Shown in pieces: positions 1 to 11,345 of a stretch of 64,000 bases of DNA. Where the stretch lies: positions 196,653,948 through 196,717,947 of the forward strand of contig NC_134082.1 of the NCBI RefSeq assembly GCF_000715075.1. The letters are read 5' to 3'. Origin of the DNA: Nicotiana tabacum (Eukaryota; Streptophyta; Magnoliopsida; Solanales; Solanaceae). Under the pieces are notes generated by a model. The model did not search any database, had not been told where the DNA came from, and was given only the letters and a program-made list of their open reading frames with translations. How positions within the stretch are numbered: the stretch's first letter is position 1; every line of letters begins with the position of its first letter. The position numbers and the translations under genes were made by a program.

Positions 1-1509
1 ATTATGTCTAGATACAATTGATTTGGAGCCGAATTCAAAAGGAAAAGCGATGTTTGAGGCTTGAGTTGGCCGTGGAAGTTCGAGGTAAGTGTTTGATCTA
101 ACCTTAGCTTGAGAGATTAGGAGTTGTGTCCTATTTGCTACTTGTTTCTTGTTGAGTACGACGTATAGGCATGGTGACGAGTATCTATACATTGGTGTCG
201 AGCATGACGGTGAGTCTTGAATTGTAATTTATTGTGTTCTTAAATAATACTACGGATGCTTAAGTTGATGACTCTCTGTATTGAGAAAGGATCGTGATTA
301 TTCTCGTGGCAATTACTTATGACTGAGTATTGATGTTAGATGAGGTAGTTAGATATTGGAACAAGTTTGGTTATAGTTGTTTCTCCTTGCCGGGATGTTG
401 TTACTTATACTGTCGATTCCCTTGTCGGGATAGTGTAGTCCTTTATTGATCCCTTGTCGGGACTCTTGCTATGATTGTTGTTGATTGTATATGTGGATCG
501 GGTTTCATGCCTCAACAATGATATATTTGGATCGGTTTGCACGCTGCAACAATGAGATATTTGGATCGGGTTGCACGCCGCAACAATGATATATTTGGAT
601 CGGGTATCACGCCGCAACAATGATATATTTGGATCGGGTTGCACGCCGCAATAATATTATGTGTGTTTCGGGTTGCATGCCGCAACAATGATAAATGATA
701 TAGATCGGGTTGTGCGCCGCAACAGTGTTGATATATATTGGGATCGGGTTGCGCGCCGCAACAATTGCTGATACAAAGTGTTTATAGACTGGATACAAAT
801 TTCTTATTGTTTTGCTGTGAAATCTAAGTTGTTCTTATGTTGTTACTCTTGATTTATTGTTGATATTGGTATACCCCGCAGCATGTACCCCCTCCCATAT
901 TTACTTGTTTATTTCTATTTTATTTTCTGTTGTATATTATATATCTGCACAGGTTATTTGGTAGTCTGGTCCTAGTCTCGATACTACTTTGCCGAAGTTA
1001 GGCTAGGCACTTACCAGCACATAAGGTCAGATTGTGCTGATACTACACTCTGCACTATGTGCAGATCCGGGAGCAGCTCTTGGACCATAGCATTTGGGTG
1101 GTTGCCTTCAGTCCAGCTAGAGATCCCGAGGTAGTCCTGCAGACGTCCGCATGCCCGACGTTCTCTTCTATCTTATTATGTGCTCTGTTTTCACTTGTAT
1201 CTGAGATAAATTATACTTCCTTTTTCAGACACTTGTATGTAGTACTCATATACAGTCCGTGATATTGTGACACCGGATTCCTGGTAGAGACGTATGTTGG
1301 CATTTAGTACTGGTTTTGGTTATTTTATTAGTTTAAGTCTTCCGCTTATTTTATTTATCATTAACATTCAATGTTGATTACCTGTTAATCTCAATTGTTA
1401 AAAAGGGGTAAAATGAAAGGGTTAGTGATTCTTCATTTGCGTGGCTTGCCTAGCTTCTACGAGTAGACGTTATTACGACTTCCGAGGGTGGGAAATCCGG
1501 GTCGTGACA
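1..1509 (+). mobile_element. Gypsy-type LTR (3' LTR or solo LTR), left end outside window
   Basis: No coding potential. The stretch around 985-1145 and the end GGGTCGTGACA at 1499-1509 match, from memory, the LTR of a very common Solanaceae Ty3/gypsy family. The LTR closes with CA at 1509 and abuts LINE sequence directly, so the element appears to have inserted into the LINE that follows. The left edge and any TSD partner lie outside the window, so a 3' LTR of a full element cannot be told from a solo LTR. Confidence 0.75.
490..772. repeat. Tandem repeat inside the gypsy LTR, about 8 units of 32-38 bp
   Basis: About eight imperfect copies of a unit built around GGATCGGGTTGCACGCCGCA followed by ACAATGATATATTT. 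The middle units are nearly identical. The last three are longer and more diverged, which suggests array growth by slippage or unequal exchange inside the LTR. Confidence 0.9.
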
Positions 1510-2755
1510 AGCTGATTACATCCCTATTTACAACAGTAGCATTGAGATTAAACATGGACTCAAAATGTCAAACAACAGCCTTGGATATCTTTTCATCCCC
1601 TTGAATCCATCTTCCTCTATGATTCTTCACTTTGTGGAGTTGTAATCTTCTTCTTCTATCCTTGATAGCATTGTGAAAGTATCTATTATTGCAGTCTCCT
1701 TCCTCGAACTATTTTATTTGGGATTTTAGCTTGAGCATTAATTCTTGCATTACCATCCATCGTACATATTCTGCTTGAGCTTTGTTCAATTCTGTTCTGG
1801 ATTGTTCTGTGTTGTTGCTTTGATCCAGCTCTTCCAGCTTTTGTACCACTCTTTCCCATGCATCCACATTTTTATACACATCCCCAATGACTTCTTTAAA
1901 CCATCTACTAAGTCTCCTACCCAGTGCTTTTAGTTTCTGCTAAAGTCTCCACACAGGATTTCCAGCCACTTGTCTATCCCATACCTCTTGGACTAATTCA
2001 TAGAATCCTGGTTGATCAACCCAGAAGTCTAAAAATTTGAAGTACTTAATATGGTCAACTAGGTCCTCTTTATGTTTCACTAGCAAAGGTCTATGGTCTA
2101 ATCCTGATCTACTAAGATGCCTCACTACTGTATTCTGGAATTTATGAATCCATGAATCATTAGTGAGGACTCTATCGAGCCTTTTCCATACTCTTTTCTT
2201 GGGATACCAATTACTACACCAGGTATATGTAGATCCAACATATCATGTATCTGACACCCCGCAAAGGTCAAGACATTCTGCAAAATCATAACTTTTTGAA
2301 GCTCTATGTGGCCTGCCTCCCAGCTTTTCGCAGTGTTCCAAAATAACATTGAAGTCACCCCCTATACACCATGCACCATCAACTTATGATTCTGTATTCA
2401 CCAAACTTTCCCACAAGTCTTTCCTTTCCCCAGCAGTACACTTTGCATAAACAACAGTTATGAAGATCCCATCATCTTCATTTTTTGATTCAAATCGTAG
2501 AGTCATTTGTTGATCATCCATGCTTATCACATTGGCATTCACATATTCTGACCAAAAATACCATATTTTTCCAATCTCGTTAGACATACAGTGTTCAAAC
2601 TCAGGAACCTTTTGTATCCCTCTTTTTTTTTTGTGAACAAATGGTTCAAAGATCGCAACAAACTAAATCTTATTTTTCTTTACTAAGTTTTTAAGCCTAT
2701 GATTGGCTTTTTGAGACCTCATTCCCCTAATATTCCAAAATATTGCACTGGTCAT
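1510..2755 (-). pseudogene. LINE ORF2 5' part (AP-endonuclease domain), truncated
   Basis: On the minus strand from an ATG at 2755 the frames give the start of a LINE ORF2 (TSAIFWNIRG), an IGGDFNVIL motif around 2380-2340, LDRVL, and SGLDHRPLLV near 2110. These are the catalytic landmarks of apurinic-type LINE endonucleases. There are in-frame stops (near 2668 and 2385) and a frameshift. The reverse transcriptase that should follow is absent because a gypsy LTR joins at 1509, so either it lies left of that element outside the window or it was lost. Confidence 0.75.
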
Positions 2756-2777
2756 CAATCAGTTAGGATTGTTGGCT

Positions 2778-4604
2778 TTATGTCCTCCCCTCAGAATGAG
2801 GTTTGGATTTAAGTTTCCTTCTTTTTCCACTTTTCTTGCATCTGCTTCTGCTTCTGCCTCTACTTCTTCCTCTAAGGGACAACCCTTTATTATCCTCCAC
2901 CTGTTTTAGGTGTTTTTGGAAGCTGTCTTCTTGCTCAACAATTAGGCTGTCTACTTGTTCGTCTTTCGAGCTATTAGAAGCCTCCTCCTCAAGTTGCTTC
3001 AAACAGTCATCATTCAATGTTTGTATAACCATCTCGTTTGTATTTTGGAAAGCCATCTAATGCTTCCGCAGATCCACCACCAGCTGAATACCCAGCTAAT
3101 TATTAATTCGGACCTTAGGCTTGACGACTCCAATATAGACTCTTCTACCCTTCGAGTGTTGCTGCCGAATTTTTCAGTACAGGCCTGCTTTGTTTTTCCC
3201 TGTACTTCAGAGCTAGTTTGTGGTATCTAATTTGTCTTCTTCTCCACATTGTATATATTATTAGAGGTCTCCAATTATTTGAGTTGTCCCTGCCATTTGG
3301 TCCTCTTCTTGACTTGCCTGTTCCCCCCTCGATGAGGTTCTCTATGATCCTTTGCTTTGCCCTATTTCTGTTCTCTATCTTCTTGCTTGTCCCCGGTTTG
3401 AAAGTCATATTTGGTTTCTTTTTAGCAGTCTTCTTTGCACTTTCATTCCTCTTCTTCTTCCTTCTTGTTTTCTTCCTCATTGTGTTATCTTCTTCTGTGC
3501 TATCTATCTTTTCTGTGATGGGTGTTTGCGCTCTCAAGTTTGTATTCATTTTTGTCATATTGTTTTTCATTAGTTTCATTAACTTCCCTCCCTCCCTGTC
3601 CTTTCCTTTGTTCTGTTCCAACTGCTCCTCAGCTACTTGCCTCGTCTCCTGGAATAATTATCTGTTGAGTAGCTTGTTGTGTCTTACCCTTTTCTTTATT
3701 CCTCTTGTCTGCCTCTTCATTGCCCTCTTGTGATTTTTCTGCCATTCTTTATATCTCCCTCTTTCTGTTTCTTCTTCTCCAAAACCATGCATTCGATCAA
3801 TGAATGCTCGAGCTTTTTACAGTGCCTACGGTACTTAGGAACTCCTTCGTACTCCACCATTTGTGTAAAGCCACTCAATGGAGAGTCATCATCTTCTAAA
3901 CCTACCCAGACACTAGTTAGCAATAACTTCAGTAGATCAACCTCCACTCTAACCTTCGCCATACTAAGATGGGTCCTGCAGGCAGTAGCTATGTCCATCC
4001 CTAATGAAATTCCAACTGCATTGGCTACCTGCTTGACATAGTGTCAAGTGTGCATGTGAAATGGAAGTTGAGGTAATAAAATCCAAACTGGGACAATTGG
4101 GATGTTTTCTTCTGGTTTAAAGTCTGGCGTCCATTTCTGGAGCCACATTTGACGGCCTTCAATTTCAATAACCCTCCTGAATCATATTGTATTGACATCC
4201 TCATGGTTGGAAAAATCTAGGAACACATTGTGATTATCATAGATTCCAATTTTCACCGATCCCTTTAGGGCGAATTTCTCCGCAAATCTCGATCTAATTT
4301 TCTCAATTTGTGGTCTGATTTTGATAAATCTTCCCACAATGGTTCTTCTACATTCCTCCTCCATAACTCCATAATAGTCCTTTGCTTTGAAGATTATAGC
4401 AGGTATTCCATTATGTGTTGTCTTCCTTGCAGATACAGCTTTACATCCCCGGCTAGAGGATGACGCCGTTGTAGGAGGAGATGTGGTCACTCTAGTGGCA
4501 TATGAGATCTTCCTTGTGATTCCATCCAGAGGCTGAATCGGCGCTTCTAGGGGTTTCGTTTGGGCTGCCGAACGCGTCGTATTAGCGCGGTCCAGTGGCT
4601 CCAT
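2778..4604 (-). pseudogene. LINE ORF1 (DUF4283-like domain, zinc knuckle), degraded
   Basis: Reading leftward from an ATG at 4604, the first about 140 codons form the N terminus typical of plant LINE ORF1 proteins: a Ser/Thr/Pro-rich leader, then a DUF4283-like segment containing IPAIIFKAKDYYG. After a break the frame resumes at 3998-3717 with the RVEVDLLKLLLTSVWVGLED region and a damaged zinc knuckle (expected Cys-Cys-His-Cys; the first Cys reads R). Further left come Lys/Arg-rich low-complexity segments (3621-3145) and the RGRSRGRSRSR stretch (3056-2778). Several stops and frameshifts interrupt the frame. In this family ORF1 is an RNA-binding nucleocapsid-like protein. Its product is not expected to be functional. 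Confidence 0.75.
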
Positions 4605-4797
4605 GGGGAGGGATATTTAGGTTGTAAACGATGGTCTTTTGGATGAGATTTTATCGGGCGCGTGAGGCGCGTTCAAAACTAACTACTACTAACAAACTTG
4701 CATCTCTCATATGCATGATTTATTACTAGATTGTGAGTTTATGGGATGTCGCATATGATTATGCTTTATGTTTTTTTTCCGCTGCTACGACAAACTT

Positions 4798-4955
4798 TTT
4801 TGATAACACTTTGAATTACCATTGATAATAAACGATAAGAGTACACCTATTAAACACCTCGACCCTAAAACTCTTCATCTAGAGAGCTTCGGATCAGGCC
4901 TTAGAAAATCACTAGTTACACATCAACCTTTGTATCAGTACACACATCTCTTATA
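4798..4955 (-). mobile_element. 5'-truncated LINE 3'-end copy (about 150 bp)
   Basis: The segment begins TTTTTTGATAACAC on the plus strand, i.e. it ends in a short A tail on the minus strand. It is the inverted counterpart of 30190-30370, sharing long matches such as the ATTACCATTGATAAT and CACCTCGACC blocks. The 30 kb copy is continuous with LINE reverse-transcriptase C-terminal coding sequence, so this is read as a severely 5'-truncated insertion of the same LINE family. Confidence 0.65.
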
Positions 4956-7167
4956 TATTATTATATATAACTTGGGAAAATATTCGCGCTTCGTGCGATT
5001 ATAAAAGTTTCTCGTAGTAATAATAAAATTAATATTTTAATATATGAACACTATAATAGCCAAAAGTTCAATGGTATATTTTCAATGTACTTAAATATTT
5101 ATTTAAAAAAATTCCGTTTTGAGCCCTTGATTTGTCAATTTACCATTGCATTTGTTTTCTTTTGAAAAGGAAAAAGTGTTCCTTTATTTCCAAACTTTGA
5201 CATAATTTTTGGAACTCCATCTTTATTTTATAAATACTTGATTATATTTTTACTACTTATATAAGTGTAATTGTTGACATACATTTACATAAAAAGTATT
5301 TTTTATATATAAATGTGCATATATCTTATTACTTTTTTCTTGAAAGTTTTTAAAAATAATTAATTTAATTAAGTGTGTCTTATCTAACAAATTTGATATG
5401 TTAGAAATTCCAATTTGATTTATATAATATTATTAAACACAAGAAAATAAGCAATTCATATAAATATAAGAAAGTTTCAAACCCCTTTTACTTTTTTTTC
5501 TTTTTCATGAATAAACAATCTTGAAATTGTAATAATATGAATTACTCTATTTGGTATTTGCAATTCAATTCTAATCATAACCACTTAATAATTCATCTCG
5601 AGATTTCTATGAACTTTTGGAATATTCATCAAAAAAACCTTTTTGAAAATTTCATAAATTCAAAATATTCACAACAAGATCAAGCATAAAATAATGTCTT
5701 TCTCAAAATCGAATTGATCAAGAGACGCCTTCCTCATGATCAAATGAATTGCAGTCGGTCACTTCTTGTGGAGCATAAGCCGGAGAGCACGATTGATTAA
5801 TAAGATTACTCTTTTTCTATTAAAAAAACTAAAGAATAATTACATAGGCTAAAATAGGAAGAAACGATGAAAGATGAGAAGCCTATTTCATACACTCATA
5901 GCTTTTTCTTTCAAATTTTCAATGCATATGTAGACAACGTGTATAGAATAAGATTTTTTGGTTATTCTAAATTGTAGATCTTACACTTGTTTAAGTATTC
6001 ATTCACAAGTAACATACATCTATATATAGATCTTACACTTGTTTAAGACACAATAAATGCATGATATTATTTACTCTACTAATTAGAGATACTCTTTTGA
6101 TTTAATTTTCTTCATATTTCTTTGTTTTCTTTCTTACATCTTTATCACCCGCCACTAATTTGGATAAATTTGTAATAACTGCTTTAAATATAGGCAAATC
6201 TCCTTTTCTTCCACAGGAAAAACATCCTAATAATACTCTATCATCTCAGAAAATATATTTTTATCATGCACAACATGTACAACCTTCTTCCATATAGAAC
6301 TCATAACAAAGAAAAGTAGAGTAACCATATAGTCTGAAAATTCAACTGAAAGACTAAAGAGATGGTAGAATAGCAAAGTACAGAGAAAAAAAATCTTCTT
6401 ACGAGATACGATATTATACAATCTTATTACCGATCACATGTAACAACACTAAGAATGTTGTGAGGAAAATACACCGCTGCTAAATCTCCCCTCTGATTTT
6501 AGCATTTTGATCAGATCTCTCCTCTACCTCAAATTTAATTTCTCGCAATTTTCATGCTCTCATCCAGATCTTGTTCATCTGGATTGTGAGACCGATTTTT
6601 GCTTCAGTAATTTCAAGAAGAATGCCACTTCCTAATGAGAGCTATGACTTATAAGAAAATATTGACAGAATAGTTATTAATGTTCATAATTATCATTTAT
6701 TCCCCATTTAAAACCTATCATGAAAATTGTTATTACAAAAAGCATAACGTTTTTTGGTATAAATATTAGTAGAACTTTTGGGTGTTAGAAACTTTTGAGC
6801 TTCTTCAACTTTTGATTTCTTCTGCCACATCACCTTGCCAATTCCCAGCTTTATATAAATATATAGATGTATATAAGTTCAATTATTATATATTATTATT
6901 CGTATATGCATTGAGTTATGAACGTTGATTCGCTTAGTGTGTAGTCACTCGCTACACGACCTCTTGTGTTTGGGTTGTGACAGATAGGATTTGATAAGGA
7001 ATATCTATGCTTAGCTTCATTGTTCAAGAAATTTCAAGAATTAATCAATACATTAGTAAGAGATGCTAATAGCATACACAGTATTCAAACGATTAACTAG
7101 TTAAAGAATATACATTTAAAAAGATTAAAGAATATGTTCCACTACTACTACAAAAATATGTAAAACA
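4956..7167. other. AT-rich intergenic DNA without recognised genes
   Basis: Strongly AT-rich. No ORF with recognisable protein similarity and no tRNA-like structure were seen. A 21-bp direct repeat (TAGATCTTACACTTGTTTAAG, at about 5976 and 6028) is the only local structure noted. The right end is the 3' flank of the first At4g22030-like gene. Confidence 0.5.
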
Positions 7168-8436
7168 TCAGAAAAGCTTGCTTGCAAACTCGTCCAAATC
7201 ATCAGCTTTCAATGAAGAAGAAGCAGCAAGATTTCTTAGATCTGATAAGCTCCTCCCTAACTTCAAAGCCACCTTCATTTCAAACACTTCACCATTTTCT
7301 CTTCTTTCAATGTCTGTTTCCCTCAAGTTTGATTCAATTGATTGTTGCATGTACTCGAAGAAACCAGCGTTACTCCTGTACATTTCGAATACCATTCCAA
7401 CTTGTCCCCCATGCTCAACCATGTTAACAACGCTTGCTAATGCGCCACCAACAATTCCCAGCATGGCTGCCCAAGATCCATGAGAAGGAGAAGAATCTAC
7501 AAATGCAGAGCCAATCGCTGCTAGGCCTGTGAGTAAAGGACCAGAGATGGCTAAAAACTTGTTCAATTTTATGGCCTTTTTACCCAGCCTAATATATTCT
7601 TCTTGGTCCTTTCTGCCCAACACACCCATTATTTCTTTCATATCCTCCTCCAATTTTCTGCTCCAGTCATTTCCATTGCCGCTGACCCTTTTGGGTTGTC
7701 TTTGACGCTGTTGGGGCCACCAAACAGCAGGTTGAACAGAAGACGGAAATTTGTCAAGCATTACTCCAAGAAGAGGAAGTGGGTAGGCCTTGTCAAGAGC
7801 CAATACTTTGTCCATCGTTCCTTTGACATCAATATCAGAAGGGTGACCGATTGATAAAGTTGTTTCGATTTGGTTATAGAAATCTTGAAACAGCCTTGTT
7901 GCCTTTCTTTGTTCTTCAGCAAGCTGGGATGGTTGAATCTTGTTCATGATAATCAACATGCCAGTAGCAGCCAAATACAACAAAGTAGAAGACATTTTTA
8001 GTCCCAAAACAGAATCACCACTAATAGCTGCAACTCCAACCATTGTAGCAGCAGCTAGAATTATGCCATTAATGGATGTCAAAAGCATACTGTTCCACTG
8101 GCTTCTTTGCTCCCCTATATTCCTGTGCATCTCTACTCTATCTGCAACTGCCTCCTTGATTGCGTAAAGCTTCTCTACAGCAAGCATATCAGGATCATTA
8201 ATCATGTCACCTCTTTTTGAAGGGGAGTTAATAAGTTGTTTCTCAATTGTGTTGAAGTTGAGCTGTTCATGCTCTGATATTCCTCTTCTTTGAATTAGTC
8301 TAGGGAGGGAGATTTTATTCGTCCGAATATTGGGAATATTGATCTTTGCTGTAATATTTGTTCCTCTTCGGAAAGATGAAGATGAGGAAGCAGAACAAAA
8401 TGAGCTCAAGATACTTGAAGCTTGAAGGGTTGCCAT
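7168..8436 (-). CDS. At4g22030-like protein, tandem paralog 1 (probable plastid membrane protein)
   Basis: Intact single-exon gene for 422 aa. The family is usually annotated 'probable F-box protein At4g22030', but no F-box is apparent, so that label is probably a database artefact and the biochemical role is unknown. The first about 45 residues are Ser/Thr/Arg-rich with few acidic residues, like a chloroplast transit peptide. The conserved core starts near residue 88 (KLYAIKEAVADRVEMHRNIG). Hydrophobic stretches lie at about 119-138, 144-164, 294-313 and 322-341, suggesting a membrane protein with paired helices. A WWPQQR-QPKR basic motif is near 239-250 and the protein ends in SKLF. The start is the first ATG of the frame and begins the transit-like region. 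It is the most diverged of the three paralogs here. Homology is confident, localisation is inferred, function is not known. Confidence 0.9.
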   Translation of the reverse strand: MATLQASSILSSFCSASSSSSFRRGTNITAKINIPNIRTNKISLPRLIQRRGISEHEQLNFNTIEKQLINSPSKRGDMINDPDMLAVEKLYAIKEAVADRVEMHRNIGEQRSQWNSMLLTSINGIILAAATMVGVAAISGDSVLGLKMSSTLLYLAATGMLIIMNKIQPSQLAEEQRKATRLFQDFYNQIETTLSIGHPSDIDVKGTMDKVLALDKAYPLPLLGVMLDKFPSSVQPAVWWPQQRQRQPKRVSGNGNDWSRKLEEDMKEIMGVLGRKDQEEYIRLGKKAIKLNKFLAISGPLLTGLAAIGSAFVDSSPSHGSWAAMLGIVGGALASVVNMVEHGGQVGMVFEMYRSNAGFFEYMQQSIESNLRETDIERRENGEVFEMKVALKLGRSLSDLRNLAASSSLKADDLDEFASKLF

Positions 8437-8700
8437 ATATAAATTTCTATAAAAAAAATTTATATGTATATATTGGTCTATGCTGGAAAAGAATAAGTGT
8501 TTTTTTCTCTTTTCTTTTGATTATGCTGGGGGTTATGATGAATGCTTCGAATTGGTAATGTGTTTGTGATTATGGCAAAGGAGGGGTTTAGAGATGGCAT
8601 ATATATATAAGGAGAGTTGACGAATGGAAATAGTACGTGTTGTATATTATTTTCAGCAGTTGTATTGAATGGAAGTACATGGCTAAGATTATTTTTTAGG
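8437..8700 (-). promoter_or_regulatory. Promoter of At4g22030-like paralog 1
   Basis: On the gene's strand a TATA-like run (TTATATATATATG) lies near 8593-8607. Directly upstream is a GTCAACTC block holding a TTGAC core (W-box-like) on the opposite strand. Farther up, near 8664-8690, is a TACATGGCTAAGA block that recurs about 200 bp upstream of the other two paralogs. Confidence 0.55.
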
Positions 8701-10116
8701 CTTCAGTCTTGGTGACCTCGGGCGCGCAGTCATAAACTTTGATATTGTCTCTATTTCAGGTATAATTGGCTGCTTTGACATTGACTTTCAACCCAAACTT
8801 TTGTAGGGTATGAATTTTGAAACGACCAACCAAGCGGTTTTCATTCTCCTTTTCCATCCTTTGAAAACTAAGTCTTTTTGGAATGATATCTTCAAACCCA
8901 ATAAAACAGTTACTATTCCTAAACATAGAATAAATATTCTAGTGATCTAGTCGTATTAATATATGTACTTTATCTATGCTTTCTAGGAGTATTCTAACCC
9001 TATCAGAGATTCTTGCACTTGTTATTTTTTTTATTTTTTTGTAATGTTAAATGGAGGATATTTTTAGTAAGAATTATATAGTTGGTCCTAACTTATTTGG
9101 GGCTGAGCCATAGTAAATATTGTTATTCGTTTGAACTTCGGTTATTTCATTTTTATATGCTGCAAATTAAAACGTAAAACAATTTTTGAATTTGGATCAT
9201 ATTTTTTCATTTTAGTTTGGTACCTTGGGTATTATCATATTATATTATGGGCGCTTTGTCCCTAAGTACGCATGTAATATTTTCTTGTATATATCCCTAC
9301 TTATCTCACTTTCCTCTAAATGGAAAATTACACACATTTGAAAGAGCACAAGAAATATAATTCAACTTGTTCCCCAACAAAAAGTATTGCTAGAATACAT
9401 TATTTATATATTTAATTTTTGTCATAGTAATATGTTTCTGAGCACCCAAATTGGAACGAAAAGAGCATGTCATGTCTTTGTCATGCTTGCTTGTGCAAAC
9501 GCCATGCATTCCTACAAATTCTGCGCATATAACTTGACAAAGATGAGAGCGATTTCAAACAAAATGCAAGCAATGTTGAAGTTTCATTCTACCTACTATT
9601 GCTGGCGCATATCGTACGTACTGCTATAATTTCTGCTAATATCGTCCAAAATAGATGTCAGTATGTCGAAAAAATGAAAAACAAAAGTTGAGAATTTCTT
9701 TTTAATACTACTAACTAAATGGAAGAAGCTGGGAATATTGAATTGGGGATATGGAAACAGTCGTTGGCCAGTATTATGTCAAATATTAATTAAACACAAA
9801 TGATTATTGAAGTCATAAAATCTACGTAACAACAGGCGTTAGCTATGCGAGGATGTAATATTGACTAATAGCTTTGCTGTGGAATTGCGGTACAAGTCAT
9901 TTACCATCTTAACCGGTAAATACAGAACATTTATCGTCTTTTGACTTCCATTTTCGAAATACATATAACTGCAAAGTCAAGTTTGTTTTTTGTAGTATTA
10001 TGATATCAACATAGCATTTGCTAGAGGAGTAATGAATCCCCAATTTCACCGGCGTCATTTTTCATCTTTCACTGGAAGATGGAGGGATATTCTTAATGTT
10101 GTGAGACCTTTTGTTA
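8701..10116. other. AT-rich intergenic DNA
   Basis: No recognisable gene, RNA or element boundary was found. It ends at the 5-bp target site AAAAT of the copia element. Confidence 0.5.
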
Positions 10117-10121
10117 AAAAT

Positions 10122-10476
10122 TATTATTTGTGGCTTGAATTATTTTCTTATATTTTTAGGAAACTCATAGTCCCTATAGGTTTAGGTAAACCCATTATCC
10201 TAATAGATTTGGAAAAGGAAAATTTATAGTCCTTGTCAAATTGGGAAACCTTTCTCATATATGTTTGGGACCTTTTGGGATCTATATATAGGGATTGTAG
10301 TTGAGGACTCTATAGATTGTATAGTGTTTTTCTTCTCATTCATAGTGGAAAACTCTCTCTTCTTTTGCCCCGAGGATTAGGCTTAGCCGAACCTCATTAA
10401 ATCCTTGTGTTGATTTTTCTTCTCTATTTGCTTTGTGTGAGATTGTGTGCTAGTTAACCCACGATATTCCGCAACA
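10122..10476 (+). repeat. 5' LTR of the Tork-type copia element
   Basis: 355 bp, ending CCGCAACA. It contains a TATATATA box (about 10283-10290) followed by the transcribed R/U5-like part. It aligns along its whole length with the split 3' LTR. Confidence 0.9.
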
Positions 10477-10477
10477 A

Positions 10478-10490
10478 TTAGTATCAGAAC
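10478..10490 (+). other. Primer binding site (initiator tRNA-Met type)
   Basis: TAGTATCAGAACA lies two bases after the 5' LTR. It is a mutated form of TGGTATCAGAGC, the complement of the initiator-Met tRNA 3' end used by most plant copia elements. Confidence 0.8.
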
Positions 10491-10516
10491 AAGGTTCGAA
10501 TTTCTACACATAATTT

Positions 10517-11345
10517 ATGGTTAAGATGTCTTCATCATCTTCAACAAAGTATGAAGTAGAGGAATTTGACGGAGGTTCCAGTTTCAGTCTATGGAAGATT
10601 AGGATGAAATCGTCCCTGGTGTTACAAGGATTATGGAAAGCAATTGATGAGGATTTTCCTGAAAATATGAAATAGACAAAGAAGGAAGACCTGAAGGAGA
10701 GGGCTTTGAGTGCGATCTTCATGAGCGTTACAGATAGCGTTCTTCGGGAAATTGCTGAAGAAACTTCTGCAGCAACGGCATGGAAGAAGCTGGAAGATCT
10801 GTATTCTAAGAGATCACTGACAAACTGTCTCTACCTGAAAAAGAGGTTATACAATCTCCGTATGAACGAAGGTACACCTGTTAAAACTCACCTTGATGAG
10901 TTTAAATCAAATATAATGGACCTGAAGAATGTGGATATCAAAATTGAGAGTGAGAATCAGGCCTTGATTGTGTTATGTTCTTTACTACAGTTTTATGATA
11001 CTTTTGCCGATACACTGCTATATAGGAAAGATAGCATTTCACTAGAAGATGTTAGTAATGTACTAAAATCTAAAGAGTTGAAAATGAGCTTTCCAGACAA
11101 CAGAATTGAGGGCGAGGGTCTTGTGATTAGAGGAAGAACACAACAAAAGGACTTTAACAGGAAAAAGTCAACCGTATGATCAAAGTCTAGAGCAAGGAAG
11201 CAAAACTGTTATGAGTGCGGGGAGCAAGGTCACTACAAGAGAGATTGTCCTAAGCTGAAGGAGAAAAGAGGGAAGCAAAAAATAGATAATTCGGCAAATA
11301 TTGTTGACACTTGCAATAATTCTGATGATAGGGGAAAGTTTGTGC
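10517..11345 (+). pseudogene. Copia gag, degraded
   Basis: The frame opens at ATG 10517 (MVKMSSSSS...) and gives a copia-type gag: FDGGSSFSLWKIRM near the start, then ATAWKKLEDLYSKRSLTNCLYLKKRLYNL, and a CCHC zinc knuckle CYECGEQGHYKRDC at about 11206-11247. Premature stops at about 10672 and 11177, and a frameshift near 11340, break it. In the family it forms the virus-like-particle shell and binds RNA. Confidence 0.88.

Noticed and set aside
490..772. Possible CRISPR-like array (regular repeats of about 34 bp)
   Set aside because: Units are contiguous without unique spacers, and the context is a plant LTR.
405..798. Minus-strand frames of 63-79 codons across the tandem repeat
   Set aside because: They only translate the LTR repeat units and have no start context or similarity.
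3218..3733. 171-codon plus-strand frame rich in Leu/Phe/Ser that looks like a membrane protein
   Set aside because: It is the antisense of the Lys/Arg/Glu-rich LINE ORF1; poly-charged coding strands give hydrophobic antisense frames.
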